From contig JAVBQJ010000117.1 of assembly GCA_031549115.1 (NCBI GenBank), forward strand, positions 1-35,443: a stretch of 35,443 nucleotides of DNA, given 5' to 3'. Positions 1 to 6,775 of this stretch are shown one piece after another. The first letter of the stretch is position 1; each line of letters starts with the position of its first letter. A program made the position numbers and the translations under genes. A model generated the notes under the pieces. The model saw only the letters and a program-made list of their open reading frames with translations. It did no database searches and was not told the origin of the DNA. Source of the stretch: JAVBQJ01 sp031549115. Its GTDB lineage: Bacteria; Verrucomicrobiota; Lentisphaeria; Victivallales; Victivallaceae.

Positions 1-100
1 TTGACTTTTCCGACTGATCGTGTTACCTTTTCTCTGCATTTCGGTGCCTCCTTTGTCGCTTTGATGGGACTAATCAAAGTTACTTGACAAAGGAGTTTTT

Positions 101-234
101 TTCTACTCCGATTTCCTGTCACCTATACATGGTATCTTTTCCAATCCGGGAACGCCGCTTGATAATGCTGTTGCCGAATCGTTCTTTTCCTGCATGAAAC
201 GGGAAGAACTTTCGCATCATTATTATGACGATTT
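101..234 (+). pseudogene. IS3-family transposase (OrfB) C-terminal fragment
   Basis: Reading the frame through positions 131-234 gives IFSNPGTPLDNAVAESFF followed by SCMKREELSHHYYDDLVLL. This is the well-known end of the IS3-family DDE integrase core (pGTPyDNAvaESFFktLKrEel); the E of AVAESFF is the catalytic glutamate. No upstream part of the catalytic domain with the two aspartates is visible, and the match stops where the left inverted repeat of the ISL3 element begins. The frame runs on to a stop at 317-319, but the residues after about 234 no longer look like an IS3 protein. It is a dead remnant, probably cut by the ISL3 insertion. The first 100 bases of the window hold nothing I can assign. 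Confidence 0.7.
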
Positions 235-257
235 GGTTCTTCTCCGGTTTATGTCAC
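235..257 (+). repeat. Left terminal inverted repeat of the ISL3 element
   Basis: This stretch contains TCTTCTCCGGTTT followed by ATGTC. It matches the reverse complement of the right end (TCTTCTCCGGTTT then GTGCC) with two differences in the last five bases. Confidence 0.65.
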
Positions 258-360
258 GATTAGCCTCAAAAGCGGCACTTTTTTTGCGCAAAAGTCAAAA
301 CCTCGCTGTGCCGCAGTAGCCGGAACCACTTCGCCGTCAAGCCGAAATCCGGCATAAAAC

Positions 361-375
361 CTTGCCAAAGGCAAG
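361..375 (+). repeat. Small hairpin in the ISL3 leader
   Basis: CTTGCC and GGCAAG form a 6-bp stem around an AAA loop, followed by an AT-rich stretch. It is the first of three hairpins between the left end of the element and its transposase. A role is not shown by the sequence. Confidence 0.4.
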
Positions 376-429
376 ATTTATTCCGTTTTCGGTTTGACTG
401 CTTCGGGAACCCGGCTGAAGAGGAATTGC

Positions 430-460
430 ATGGTTCGAAAAAATGATTTTTTCGAACCAT
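430..460. repeat. 31-bp palindrome in the ISL3 leader
   Basis: Positions 430-444 and 446-460 are perfect reverse complements (15-bp arms, ATGGTTCGAAAAAAT) around a single G. In RNA this would fold with a short AT-rich loop and a GGTTCGAA base. It has no T-run after it, so it is not a classic intrinsic terminator. It could be a protein-binding palindrome or a block to readthrough transcription into the transposase. Confidence 0.6.
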
Positions 461-492
461 TCATCACATAAAAATTCGTAAAACTGGAAAAA

Positions 493-556
493 GGTCGACA
501 TTGGCCTTATGTTTTGGTGACCAAACTAAAACAAAAAGGATATTCCAATGTCGACC
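493..556 (+). promoter_or_regulatory. Hairpin enclosing the transposase start codon
   Basis: GGTCGACATTGG (493-504) and CCAATGTCGACC (545-556) are perfect 12-bp reverse complements with a 40-base loop. The probable start ATG (548-550) lies in the 3' arm, and the purine-rich ribosome site (AAAAAGGA, 533-540) lies in the loop next to it. In a long transcript the start codon would be paired and translation reduced. Keeping transposase translation low in readthrough RNA is known for other insertion sequences; here the role is inferred. Confidence 0.55.
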
Positions 557-1635
557 ACATTACTTCAAAATACACAGAAAGTGCGCGGATTTCAACACCA
601 GAAGTTCGAATATTCCAAAGAAAAACTAATTTGGCTGATAAAACGCATTGCTCCAATTGTCACCGCCGCAATTTGGAGGATTTTCATTTTATCTCCAGTC
701 CGAAGGCCCGGATAACCAAAGAATTGGAGCTGCGGCTTCTCCAGGACCGTCACGAAATGAGCATACGTTCGGTGGCCGAAAAATATCATTTGCGCTGGGA
801 GTTGGTCAAAGAGGTCGAGAAGCGTTATTTGAAGCGAAAGTACGCCCGGATTCAAACAGCTCACGTGCGGCGGATCGGGATTGATGAGATTCATACCGGC
901 ACCAATCCGGACCGGAGTCAGCGATACCTGACGGTGGTACGGGATTTGGAGTGCGGTGAAGTGATTCATGTCGGCGAAGGCAAAGGGGTTGCGGCGTTGG
1001 ATGGGCTGTCGCGCAAGTTACGGAAAAAGAAGCTCAAAATCGTGGTCATGGATATGTCGAACGCCTATTCGAGCTGGGTTGAGAAGCATTTCCCGAAAGC
1101 TCGCATTGTGTTCGATCATTTCCATGTGATCAAGCTGATGAATGAGCGGCTGGACAAGCTCCGGAGAAGATACATCGCCGAGCTGGATGAATCACAACGC
1201 AGCCAGTTCAAACGCCTCAGGATGCTGTTTCTCCGGAATATCGAAGACCTCGACTCCGACAGCCTGCTGATTCTCGCCAATATGCGCAAGCACTTCAGGG
1301 AATTGGCCGACGCCCATATGTTTAAGGAATCGCTGCGAAGTATTTACGCGACCGCTAAAAATGCCCTCGAAGCCAGGGCGGCATTTCGCCGATGGGCCAC
1401 TTTGGCCGAGGCCGCCGGAAGTCGGGAACTTATCGCCATGGCAAAGACTATACGCGAAAAATTGAAAGGCATCATCACTTACTGGACCTATGACCGCCTG
1501 AGCAATGCGTCGACCGAAGGATTCAACAACAAGATCCGATGGCTCATGCGCCAGGCATACGGCTTCCGCGACTATTTCTATCTAAAATTGAAGATATTCC
1601 AGCTACCCGCTCTGCGCGCTCAAAAGGAGCTCTGA
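548..1635 (+). pseudogene. ISL3-family transposase, N-terminus frameshifted and shortened
   Basis: The body of the protein is read in the frame that is open from TTG 514 to the TGA at 1635. In that frame it carries the ISL3 DDE core: D124 in RIGIDEIH, D180 in VVMDMSNAY, the FDHFHVIKLMNE segment, and E335 in STEGFNNKIRW followed by RQAYGFRD. The family's usual start (MSTTLL...) is instead found at ATG 548 in a different frame, which reads MSTTLLQNTQKVRGF and then WLIKR before stopping at 715. The two frames must be joined near position 640 to give a normal N-terminus. The zinc ribbon is also cut short: HCSNCHRR is present, but the second Cys pair and roughly 35 residues before the helix-turn-helix-like MSIRSVAEKYHLRW are missing. 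I therefore call it a pseudogene. The alternative is a protein from TTG 514 with a truncated DNA-binding head. No obvious slippery heptamer for programmed frameshifting was seen. Confidence 0.65.
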
Positions 1636-1637
1636 AT

Positions 1638-1662
1638 TATGGCACAAACCGGAGAAGAGGCC
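1638..1662 (+). repeat. Right terminal inverted repeat of the ISL3 element
   Basis: GGCACAAACCGGAGAAGAGG starts five bases after the transposase stop. It is the inverted partner of the left end at 235-257. The 100 bases after it are AT-rich, contain ATGTTCTA twice, and have no gene. Confidence 0.65.
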
Positions 1663-1770
1663 TGTGAATGATGGTATAATCTAAAGAAGAAGAAAACAAT
1701 GTTCTAAAAATGTTCTAATTGCTGTTCGGAGAGCGACAAAAAGCGCCTTGTTGCGGGATGGGCGCGGGGA

Positions 1771-1814
1771 AAATAAAAAACGGCGTTTTGAACTGACTTG
1801 AGCTCAAAACGCCG
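1771..1814 (-). terminator. Intrinsic terminator of tRNA-Val
   Basis: CGGCGTTTTGA (1781-1791) and TCAAAACGCCG (1804-1814) form an 11-bp perfect stem with a 12-base loop. Read on the minus strand, the stem is followed by TTTTTTATTT (1780-1771). It lies 19 bases beyond the tRNA 3' end. Confidence 0.85.
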
Positions 1815-1832
1815 GAATTTCGACAAAAAAAA

Positions 1833-1909
1833 TGGTGGGCGATGAGGGACTCGAACCCGCGACCTCTGCCGTGTGAAAGCAGCGCTCTAGCCAGCTGAGC
1901 TAATCGCCC
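1833..1909 (-). tRNA. tRNA-Val (anticodon CAC)
   Basis: Read on the minus strand, the gene starts GGGCGATTAGCTCAGCTGGC and ends with CATCGCCC, discriminator A and an encoded CCA (1835-1833). The 7-bp acceptor stem GGGCGAT/ATCGCCC is perfect and the D stem is GCTC/GAGC. The anticodon stem CTGCT/GGCAG encloses the loop TTCACAC, giving anticodon CAC (1875-1873), which reads GUG. The T arm has the normal TTCGAGT loop, but its stem GCGGG/CCCTC has one C-U mismatch. The body resembles bacterial tRNA-Val. A promoter lies just upstream and a terminator just downstream, so it is a single-gene unit. Confidence 0.93.
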
Positions 1910-1922
1910 GAATTACCCTTTT

Positions 1923-1950
1923 AATATATCGGCAAAACGAAACTTGTCAA
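1923..1950 (-). promoter_or_regulatory. Promoter of tRNA-Val
   Basis: On the minus strand TTGACA (1950-1945) and TATATT (1928-1923) are separated by 16 bases, ending 13 bases before the tRNA 5' end. The consensus -35 box and the -10 box shared with other promoters in this window support it. Confidence 0.8.
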
Positions 1951-2001
1951 GGTGGGAATGTAATTATTTCATATTTTTCTCCAAATACGCGATTCCCGCA
2001 T

Positions 2002-2029
2002 TTGATGATTATGTTTAGGCTGCTATATT
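2002..2029 (+). promoter_or_regulatory. Probable promoter of pyrH-lpxA
   Basis: TTGATG (2002-2007), a 16-base spacer and TATATT (2024-2029) lie about 46 bases before the pyrH start. The -10 box is identical to those of neighbouring promoters; the -35 box is weaker. Confidence 0.5.
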
Positions 2030-2075
2030 TTTAATGACAACAATCTTTTAACCCCTGTTTTATAAGGTAACAGCT

Positions 2076-2792
2076 ATGGAATGCAAATACCGCCGCGTCC
2101 TCCTGAAACTTTCCGGCGAAGCCCTTAAAGGACCGCAGGAACACGGCTACCATGCCGACAGCATCCGGGTTATCGTCGAACGCATCAAAAATATTCTCGA
2201 TACCGGTTGCGAAATTGCCATCGTCGTCGGCGCCGGCAACGTCTGGCGCGGCGTCAAGGGCGCCGATGCCGGAATGGATCGAGTTTCCGCCGATTATATG
2301 GGCATGCTCGCAACCGTCATGAACGCGCTCTGCCTGGCGGATTTCTTCAATCAAGCCTCGGTTTCCGCGGTGGTCCAGTCCGCCATCCCGATGGGGCCGA
2401 TCGCCACGCCGTTTCACCGGAATTCCGCCATCCAGGCGCTCGAATCCGGGAAGGTGGTCATCTTCGCCGCCGGTACCGGAAGCCCCTTCTTCACCACCGA
2501 CACCACCGCATGTTTGCGGGCATTGGAAACCGACTGCGAAGCCGTGCTGAAAGCCACCAAAGTGGACGGTATTTATTCCGCCGATCCGCACAAAGACCCC
2601 AATGCGGTACGCTATGCCGAACTCACCTTCGAAGAAGCGTTGTCCCGGCAACTGGCGGTCATGGATGCGGCGGCGTTCTCGCTGTGCCGGGATAACAACC
2701 TGCCGATCATCGTATTCAACTTCTCCGACCCGACCAGTCTGGAACGGGTGATCGCCGGCGATACGGCGGCCGGAACCGTGGTGGGAAATTGA
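2076..2792 (+). CDS. pyrH: UMP kinase
   Basis: This cytoplasmic enzyme phosphorylates UMP to UDP with ATP in pyrimidine nucleotide synthesis. The 238-residue length is normal for bacterial PyrH. Visible family motifs are KLSGEAL near the N-terminus (phosphate-binding lysine), GAGNVWRG (usually GGGNIFRG), DRVSADYMGMLATVMNALCL, TTDTTACLRALE, KVDGIYSADPHKDP, and MDAAAFSLCRDNNLPIIVFN. The start ATG follows a TAAGGTAA ribosome site. The gene overlaps the next one (lpxA) by four bases, so translation is probably coupled. The more common neighbour, frr, is not present here. Confidence 0.96.
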   Translation: MECKYRRVLLKLSGEALKGPQEHGYHADSIRVIVERIKNILDTGCEIAIVVGAGNVWRGVKGADAGMDRVSADYMGMLATVMNALCLADFFNQASVSAVVQSAIPMGPIATPFHRNSAIQALESGKVVIFAAGTGSPFFTTDTTACLRALETDCEAVLKATKVDGIYSADPHKDPNAVRYAELTFEEALSRQLAVMDAAAFSLCRDNNLPIIVFNFSDPTSLERVIAGDTAAGTVVGN

Positions 2793-3607
2793 GCGGTACC
2801 GGCTCCATCCATCCCTCCGCGGTCATCGCACCCAACGCAATCATCGGGAAAAATGTTTCCATCGGCCCCTATGCGGTCATCGAAGCCGATACCGTCCTCG
2901 GCGACGACTGCTTCATTGACGCGCATGTGAAAATCAGCCGTTACACCACGCTCGGCCCCCGTTGCCGGGTATACTTCGGCGCCCTGATCGGCGAAGAACC
3001 GCAGGATCACCGTTTTCAGCCCGGCGTGGTTTCCCATACCGACATCGGCAGCGACACCACGCTGCGGGAGTACGTCACCATTCACCGTTCGCCGTTTGCC
3101 GAAGCCCGGACGGCCGTGGGCAGCCATTCGCTGCTGATGGCGTTCGTCCATGTCGGGCACGACGCGATCATCGGCAATCATGTCACCATCGCCAACCATA
3201 CCGCGGTGTCGGGGCACGTACAAATCATGGACGGCGCCGTCATCTCCGGTTATGTGTTGATTCACCAGTTCGTCCGCATCGGCCAATTGGCGATGCTGCA
3301 CGGCAGAACGACGGTCATTCAGGATATCCCCCCCTTCTGCATGCTGGCCGAAAACGATTATATCTGCGGCCCCAACACCGTGGGTCTGCGACGGGCCGGA
3401 ATCGACGCCGCCCGCAGAACGGCGATCCGGCGGGCGATAAAGATCTATTTTTTCCGGGGTCTGAACAGCAAAAACGCGTTTGCGGAAATAGAAAAGGAGC
3501 CGGCGACGCCGGAAACCGACTGCTTCGTCGATTTCATTCGCAATACCCAACGGGGAATCACCTCCGGCGACGCGGAAGTCTGCGGTCTGCCGGACGAAGA
3601 AAATTGA
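2789..3607 (+). CDS. lpxA: Acyl-ACP--UDP-N-acetylglucosamine O-acyltransferase
   Basis: LpxA moves a 3-hydroxyacyl chain from ACP to UDP-GlcNAc, the first step of lipid A synthesis, so the cell should have an outer membrane. The protein (272 residues) is a left-handed beta helix: hexapeptide repeats run from about residue 6 (IHPSAVIAPNAIIGKNVSIG) to about 190. The segment LLMAFVHVGHDAIIGNH carries the catalytic histidine at about H124 (H125 in E. coli). It is followed by VSGHVQI, HQFVRIGQ and VIQDIPPF, all typical of LpxA, and then a helical C-terminal domain. The start is a TTG inside the TTGA that also forms the pyrH stop; no other start keeps the first helix turns. Some LpxA positions differ (GYVLIHQF for GGxxxVHQF), so substrate chain length may differ. 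A different beta-helix acyltransferase is a less likely reading. Confidence 0.9.
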   Translation: MSGTGSIHPSAVIAPNAIIGKNVSIGPYAVIEADTVLGDDCFIDAHVKISRYTTLGPRCRVYFGALIGEEPQDHRFQPGVVSHTDIGSDTTLREYVTIHRSPFAEARTAVGSHSLLMAFVHVGHDAIIGNHVTIANHTAVSGHVQIMDGAVISGYVLIHQFVRIGQLAMLHGRTTVIQDIPPFCMLAENDYICGPNTVGLRRAGIDAARRTAIRRAIKIYFFRGLNSKNAFAEIEKEPATPETDCFVDFIRNTQRGITSGDAEVCGLPDEEN

Positions 3608-3627
3608 AAAAGTTTTTTTCCAACCCC

Positions 3628-3656
3628 TTGCAACCGGGGGGGTAATGGAGTATATT
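3628..3656 (+). promoter_or_regulatory. Promoter of the TPR-protein gene
   Basis: TTGCAA (3628-3633), a 17-base spacer containing GGGGGGG, and TATATT (3651-3656). The transcript would have an untranslated leader of about 95 bases before ATG 3758; I see no clear riboswitch or small ORF in that leader. Confidence 0.75.
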
Positions 3657-3757
3657 ACTCAAAATTTTAACCTGTATTTGTGCAATTCTGTGGACGACGA
3701 ACCGCTTCAGGGGGAGGCGATTGGACGCAGGGTTCCTTATCGGAGAGTTGAATCTGT

Positions 3758-5113
3758 ATGCAGAAGTTGACATTGAGAGAGGTAAACCCGAATTTAAAGG
3801 AATTTTACAGTCGGGCAATTGACGGCAGTCGGCGCGATGATTATGACTATGCCATCAGTCTGTTGAAAACCATCGTGCAAAAGGCTCCCGGCTTCGGCGA
3901 AGCCCGGACAAAGCTGCGGGAATTCGAACTGGCCAAGCTGGAAAAAGACGGCGGTCCCGGAATGAACGTGGCTCTCCGCAATATGCTGAAAGCCGGAAAG
4001 ATCCGCAAGCTGGTGGATTCCGATCCGCTTCAGGCCATGGCCATGTGCGAAGAGGAATTGGGCCGCTGCCTCAATAACCCGCCCATACTGAAGCTTCTGG
4101 TCGAAGCGGCGGAAAAAGCGGAAGCCCGCTTCATCAGCATCGAGGCATTGGAATTCCTGGTCCGTTTCAATTCCCGCAGTCAGGCGGCCATCGAGCAGCT
4201 GGTGGAGTTTTATAAGGAAGAAGAGCGCCTCGACGATATCGTCAAACTTTACCAGTCGCTGGCGCTGGAGCGCCCCGGCGAGCTGGAAATCCAACAGAAG
4301 CTGCGCGAAGCCACCCAGGCCGCGGGACGCGAAAAAGGACGCCGCAGCTCCGAAGCGGAGCGCGAATCGGTGACATTGCAGTTGGAAGAGGGCATTATCC
4401 GCGATGCCACGCAGGCCCGGATTGTCATCGACAAATACAACAAAATGCTGGCCGAGGCCGACTCCATCGACATTCGCCGCAAGCTGGCGAGCGCCTACAT
4501 GGTGTCCGGCGACTTCGACGCGGCGGCGCATGAGCTCGAAACCGTGGCCAAAATGCTCGGCAACAGCGACCCGCAGCTCGACAAGCTGATTGAAAAGGCC
4601 TACCTGGCCAAATTCGATCACGCGATCAATCTCTTGCGTAGCAATCCGCAAGCGTATGAAAACAGTGAAGAGCAATTGGCCGGATTTTTGCGCAGCCGCG
4701 ACGCTTTCCGCCTGGAACGGGCGAAAAAGCGGTTGGAGGCTTACCCCAAGGATGCGCAGCTGCAGGTGGATCTGGGGCATTTGTATTATGAGCTGCAGGA
4801 TTTTCCGGCTGCCATCGCCGCTTTTGAGCAGGCGCAGGAAAATCATCAGCGCCGGGCGGTAGCCCGGGTCGGAATCGCCCGCTGCAAGATGATGCAGCGC
4901 CAATACGACGAGGCCATTCCATTTTTCGTAAACGGCCTGTCGGAGATGATCAAAGCCGACCGGATCAAATTGGAAGCCCTCTACGATCTGGCGCAAACCT
5001 ATGAACAGGCCGGTCAATTGTCCAAAGCCGTGGAAACATTCCAGGAAATCATGCAGAATAACGTCAAATTCAAAGATGTTAAACAACAAATTGCCCGGTT
5101 GACCAATAATTGA
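3758..5113 (+). CDS. Tetratricopeptide-repeat protein
   Basis: The 451-residue protein has no signal peptide or membrane segment, so it is probably cytoplasmic. Helical TPR-like repeats fill it: the N-terminal stretch YDYAISLLKTIVQKAPGFGEA, the middle units around IRRKLASAYMVSGDFDAAAHEL, and the C-terminal units LQVDLGHLYYELQDFPAAIAAFEQA, RRAVARVGIARCKMMQRQYDEAIPFF and ALYDLAQTYEQAGQLSKAVETFQEI. A charged linker (about 190-215, REKGRRSSEAERES) splits the two repeat blocks. Such proteins are scaffolds for protein-protein contacts; no enzyme domain is visible. The next gene, 100 bases downstream, has its own promoter and encodes a membrane-anchored protein with repeated Thr motifs, so the two may work together, but this is inference from position only. 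The start ATG follows CGGAGAG at a suitable distance. Confidence 0.85.
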   Translation: MQKLTLREVNPNLKEFYSRAIDGSRRDDYDYAISLLKTIVQKAPGFGEARTKLREFELAKLEKDGGPGMNVALRNMLKAGKIRKLVDSDPLQAMAMCEEELGRCLNNPPILKLLVEAAEKAEARFISIEALEFLVRFNSRSQAAIEQLVEFYKEEERLDDIVKLYQSLALERPGELEIQQKLREATQAAGREKGRRSSEAERESVTLQLEEGIIRDATQARIVIDKYNKMLAEADSIDIRRKLASAYMVSGDFDAAAHELETVAKMLGNSDPQLDKLIEKAYLAKFDHAINLLRSNPQAYENSEEQLAGFLRSRDAFRLERAKKRLEAYPKDAQLQVDLGHLYYELQDFPAAIAAFEQAQENHQRRAVARVGIARCKMMQRQYDEAIPFFVNGLSEMIKADRIKLEALYDLAQTYEQAGQLSKAVETFQEIMQNNVKFKDVKQQIARLTNN

Positions 5114-5114
5114 T

Positions 5115-5143
5115 TTGACATTCTGAAAACCATGGGTTATATT
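5115..5143 (+). promoter_or_regulatory. Promoter of the DDTRTRKT-repeat protein gene
   Basis: A consensus TTGACA (5115-5120), a 17-base spacer and TATATT (5138-5143), starting just after the stop of the TPR gene and about 73 bases before the next ATG. Confidence 0.8.
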
Positions 5144-5215
5144 CCCGAAGGTGTAGAAAAAATTTGTTATTATTATTGAACATATAAAACTTATCACTCA
5201 AGCAGGGAGCAGATT

Positions 5216-6511
5216 ATGGCTGAGGATGATAAAAAGGTGAATGGGGAAGATACCCCCCAGACTCCGGGCGGTTTTGTGATGCCCGAGCTCAAAAAAGTGG
5301 AATCGGCGAATGCCAGGCCGGCAGCGGCCGCTTCGGCTCCGGCGGAAGAAATCGAGGACGACACCAGAACCCGGCGTACGGTAAAGTTGGGCTCCCTGCG
5401 CCCCACCCGTCCCGCCGAAGATTTTCCGCAACTGAACCCGGTGCCGCCGGTCCCGACGGTATCCACCGACTCCGGCGTCATCGCCGATCCGTTGAGTTCC
5501 CGCGCCGATGCTCCCTCGGAGGTCATGGACGACACCCGCACCCGTAAGACCTTACTGGTGAAACCGTTGACTCCGAAAGACGTGAAACCGCTGCCGCCGG
5601 AAGCATTGCGTCCCGCCGGCGAAGTGCCGAATGTATTGGATGATACCCGTACCCGCAAAACCCTGAAATTGTCGGCCATGAGCGCGGGCACGCCGAAAAT
5701 GAGCGTACCCCCGGGCATGGAGGTGCCGACCCGTTCCGCGGAAGTGGATGATACCATCAAGCTGCAGCGTCCCACCCCGAAAATGATGCCGGGCGGCCTT
5801 GGCGCTCCGGTCACTCCGGGTGTAGGCGTCGCCCTGCCGAAATCGGCACCGGCCCAACCGGTCGATCCGTCCCGTCAGACGGTGAAACTCGAACAGATGG
5901 CCGAAGTGGAAACCCAGGAACAGGCCGGTGCGATGGCGGATGATGATACGCATACGCGCCCCGTGGCACCGTTGAATGTATCGAAGCAGACGATTCGCTT
6001 GAAGCCTTCGGACCTGCCGGCATCCGGACCGCAGCCGTTGCAGCAAGAGGCCGCCCCGGCGGCTCCTTCCACAGAAGCGCAGCGTGCGGCTTCGGCGCCG
6101 ACGGTGAGCATGGTACGCCCGGAAATCAAGAAGCCTGCCGCAGCGCCGGCGCCGGCACCTGCTGCCGCCCCCGCTCCTGCGGAGGAAGCTGTGCCGGAAG
6201 CACCGGCGCCGCAGGGCGCCGCAGCCAAGCGCGGCAAGAAGCGGACGCTGAAGTTGGATAAGGAAGCCGGTCCGACGCCGGAAGCGCAGGCGGAAGCCCA
6301 GGCGCAGGCCGCGGAATTTGCCAAGTTGGCGTTGGGCAAGGACGCCAATGAAGTTTCCAAGTTCTATACCGCGGTGGCGGTGGCGGTGGTACTTCTGACC
6401 TTGTTCAGCACGACATTGACGGTGATTCAGTACATCAACTTCTGGGAACCGAGCTGGGTCAACAACCAGCCGATTGAAATCCCGGTGGTGAGCGGCTGGG
6501 TCAACAAGTAA
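5216..6511 (+). CDS. Membrane-anchored protein with repeated DDTRTRKT-LKL motifs
   Basis: I do not recognise a named family. The 431-residue protein is mostly disordered and rich in Pro and Ala, with a short motif used again and again: DDTRTRRTVKL (48-58), DDTRTRKTLLV (105-115), DDTRTRKTLKL (142-152), DDTIKL (178-183), SRQTVKL (219-225), DDDTHTR plus SKQTIRL (242-262) and KRTLKL (342-347). A single hydrophobic segment at about 385-405 (TAVAVAVVLLTLFSTTLTV) is followed by a 25-residue tail. Without an N-terminal signal peptide, the long repeat region most likely faces the cytoplasm with the anchor at the C-terminus. The spaced Thr residues next to basic and acidic residues look like phosphorylation or docking sites, for example for a Ser/Thr kinase or FHA domain; this is inference. 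The gene follows the TPR gene, has its own promoter and ends at a strong terminator. Confidence 0.8.
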   Translation: MAEDDKKVNGEDTPQTPGGFVMPELKKVESANARPAAAASAPAEEIEDDTRTRRTVKLGSLRPTRPAEDFPQLNPVPPVPTVSTDSGVIADPLSSRADAPSEVMDDTRTRKTLLVKPLTPKDVKPLPPEALRPAGEVPNVLDDTRTRKTLKLSAMSAGTPKMSVPPGMEVPTRSAEVDDTIKLQRPTPKMMPGGLGAPVTPGVGVALPKSAPAQPVDPSRQTVKLEQMAEVETQEQAGAMADDDTHTRPVAPLNVSKQTIRLKPSDLPASGPQPLQQEAAPAAPSTEAQRAASAPTVSMVRPEIKKPAAAPAPAPAAAPAPAEEAVPEAPAPQGAAAKRGKKRTLKLDKEAGPTPEAQAEAQAQAAEFAKLALGKDANEVSKFYTAVAVAVVLLTLFSTTLTVIQYINFWEPSWVNNQPIEIPVVSGWVNK

Positions 6512-6525
6512 GTAAGAGTCTGACG

Positions 6526-6565
6526 GCGCCGCATCGGTTTCATGAACCGATGCGGCGCTTTTTTT
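6526..6565 (+). terminator. Intrinsic terminator
   Basis: GCGCCGCATCGGTT (6526-6539) pairs perfectly with AACCGATGCGGCGC (6545-6558) around the loop TCATG, followed by seven Ts (6559-6565). It ends the DDTRTRKT-protein transcript. About 130 bases after it hold nothing I can assign before the valS promoter. Confidence 0.93.
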
Positions 6566-6698
6566 GCCTGAGAAAACGCGATTTTTCCGGATTTCACATC
6601 GTGCCGGAAGTGCCGGCGTTTCCTATCTTGCGTCTGCTTGCGAAACATGATGTGCCATCGCCACCGCCCTTTTCCCGCACGGATTTCCCGTACCCTTC

Positions 6699-6727
6699 TT
6701 GCAAAAAGGCACTTGCGGTGTTATATT
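6699..6727 (+). promoter_or_regulatory. Promoter of valS-dapA
   Basis: TTGCAA (6699-6704), a 17-base spacer and TATATT (6722-6727) lie about 48 bases before ATG 6776. The boxes match the promoter at 3628 exactly. There is no room for a T-box leader between this promoter and the gene. Confidence 0.75.
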
Positions 6728-6775
6728 ATTCGGTTAAATTAAAAATTCAACACAGGAACATACGGTTGGTAAAAA

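Larger units (their letters stand above)
235..1662 (+). mobile_element. ISL3-family insertion sequence, probably degenerate
   Basis: The element is bounded by imperfect inverted repeats at 235-257 and 1638-1662 that share the 13-base core TCTTCTCCGGTTT (reverse complement on the right), the kind of end seen in ISL3 elements. Between them lies one transposase gene in the plus direction. The span of about 1.43 kb is normal for the family, but the 290-base leader between the left end and the transposase start is longer than I expect and holds three hairpins. No convincing 8-bp target duplication is seen outside the ends, so flanks or ends may have changed after insertion. It sits inside the remnant of an IS3 transposase. 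Confidence 0.7.

Noticed and set aside
266..460. A 64-codon minus-strand frame in the ISL3 leader
   Set aside because: It overlaps the hairpins, has no ribosome site and shows no family resemblance.
227..1670. 8-bp target duplication around the ISL3 element
   Set aside because: Bases next to the two ends (TGACGATT and TGTGAATG) do not match.
6566..6775. T-box leader before valS
   Set aside because: The promoter lies about 50 bases from the start codon, and no T-box consensus or antiterminator is visible.
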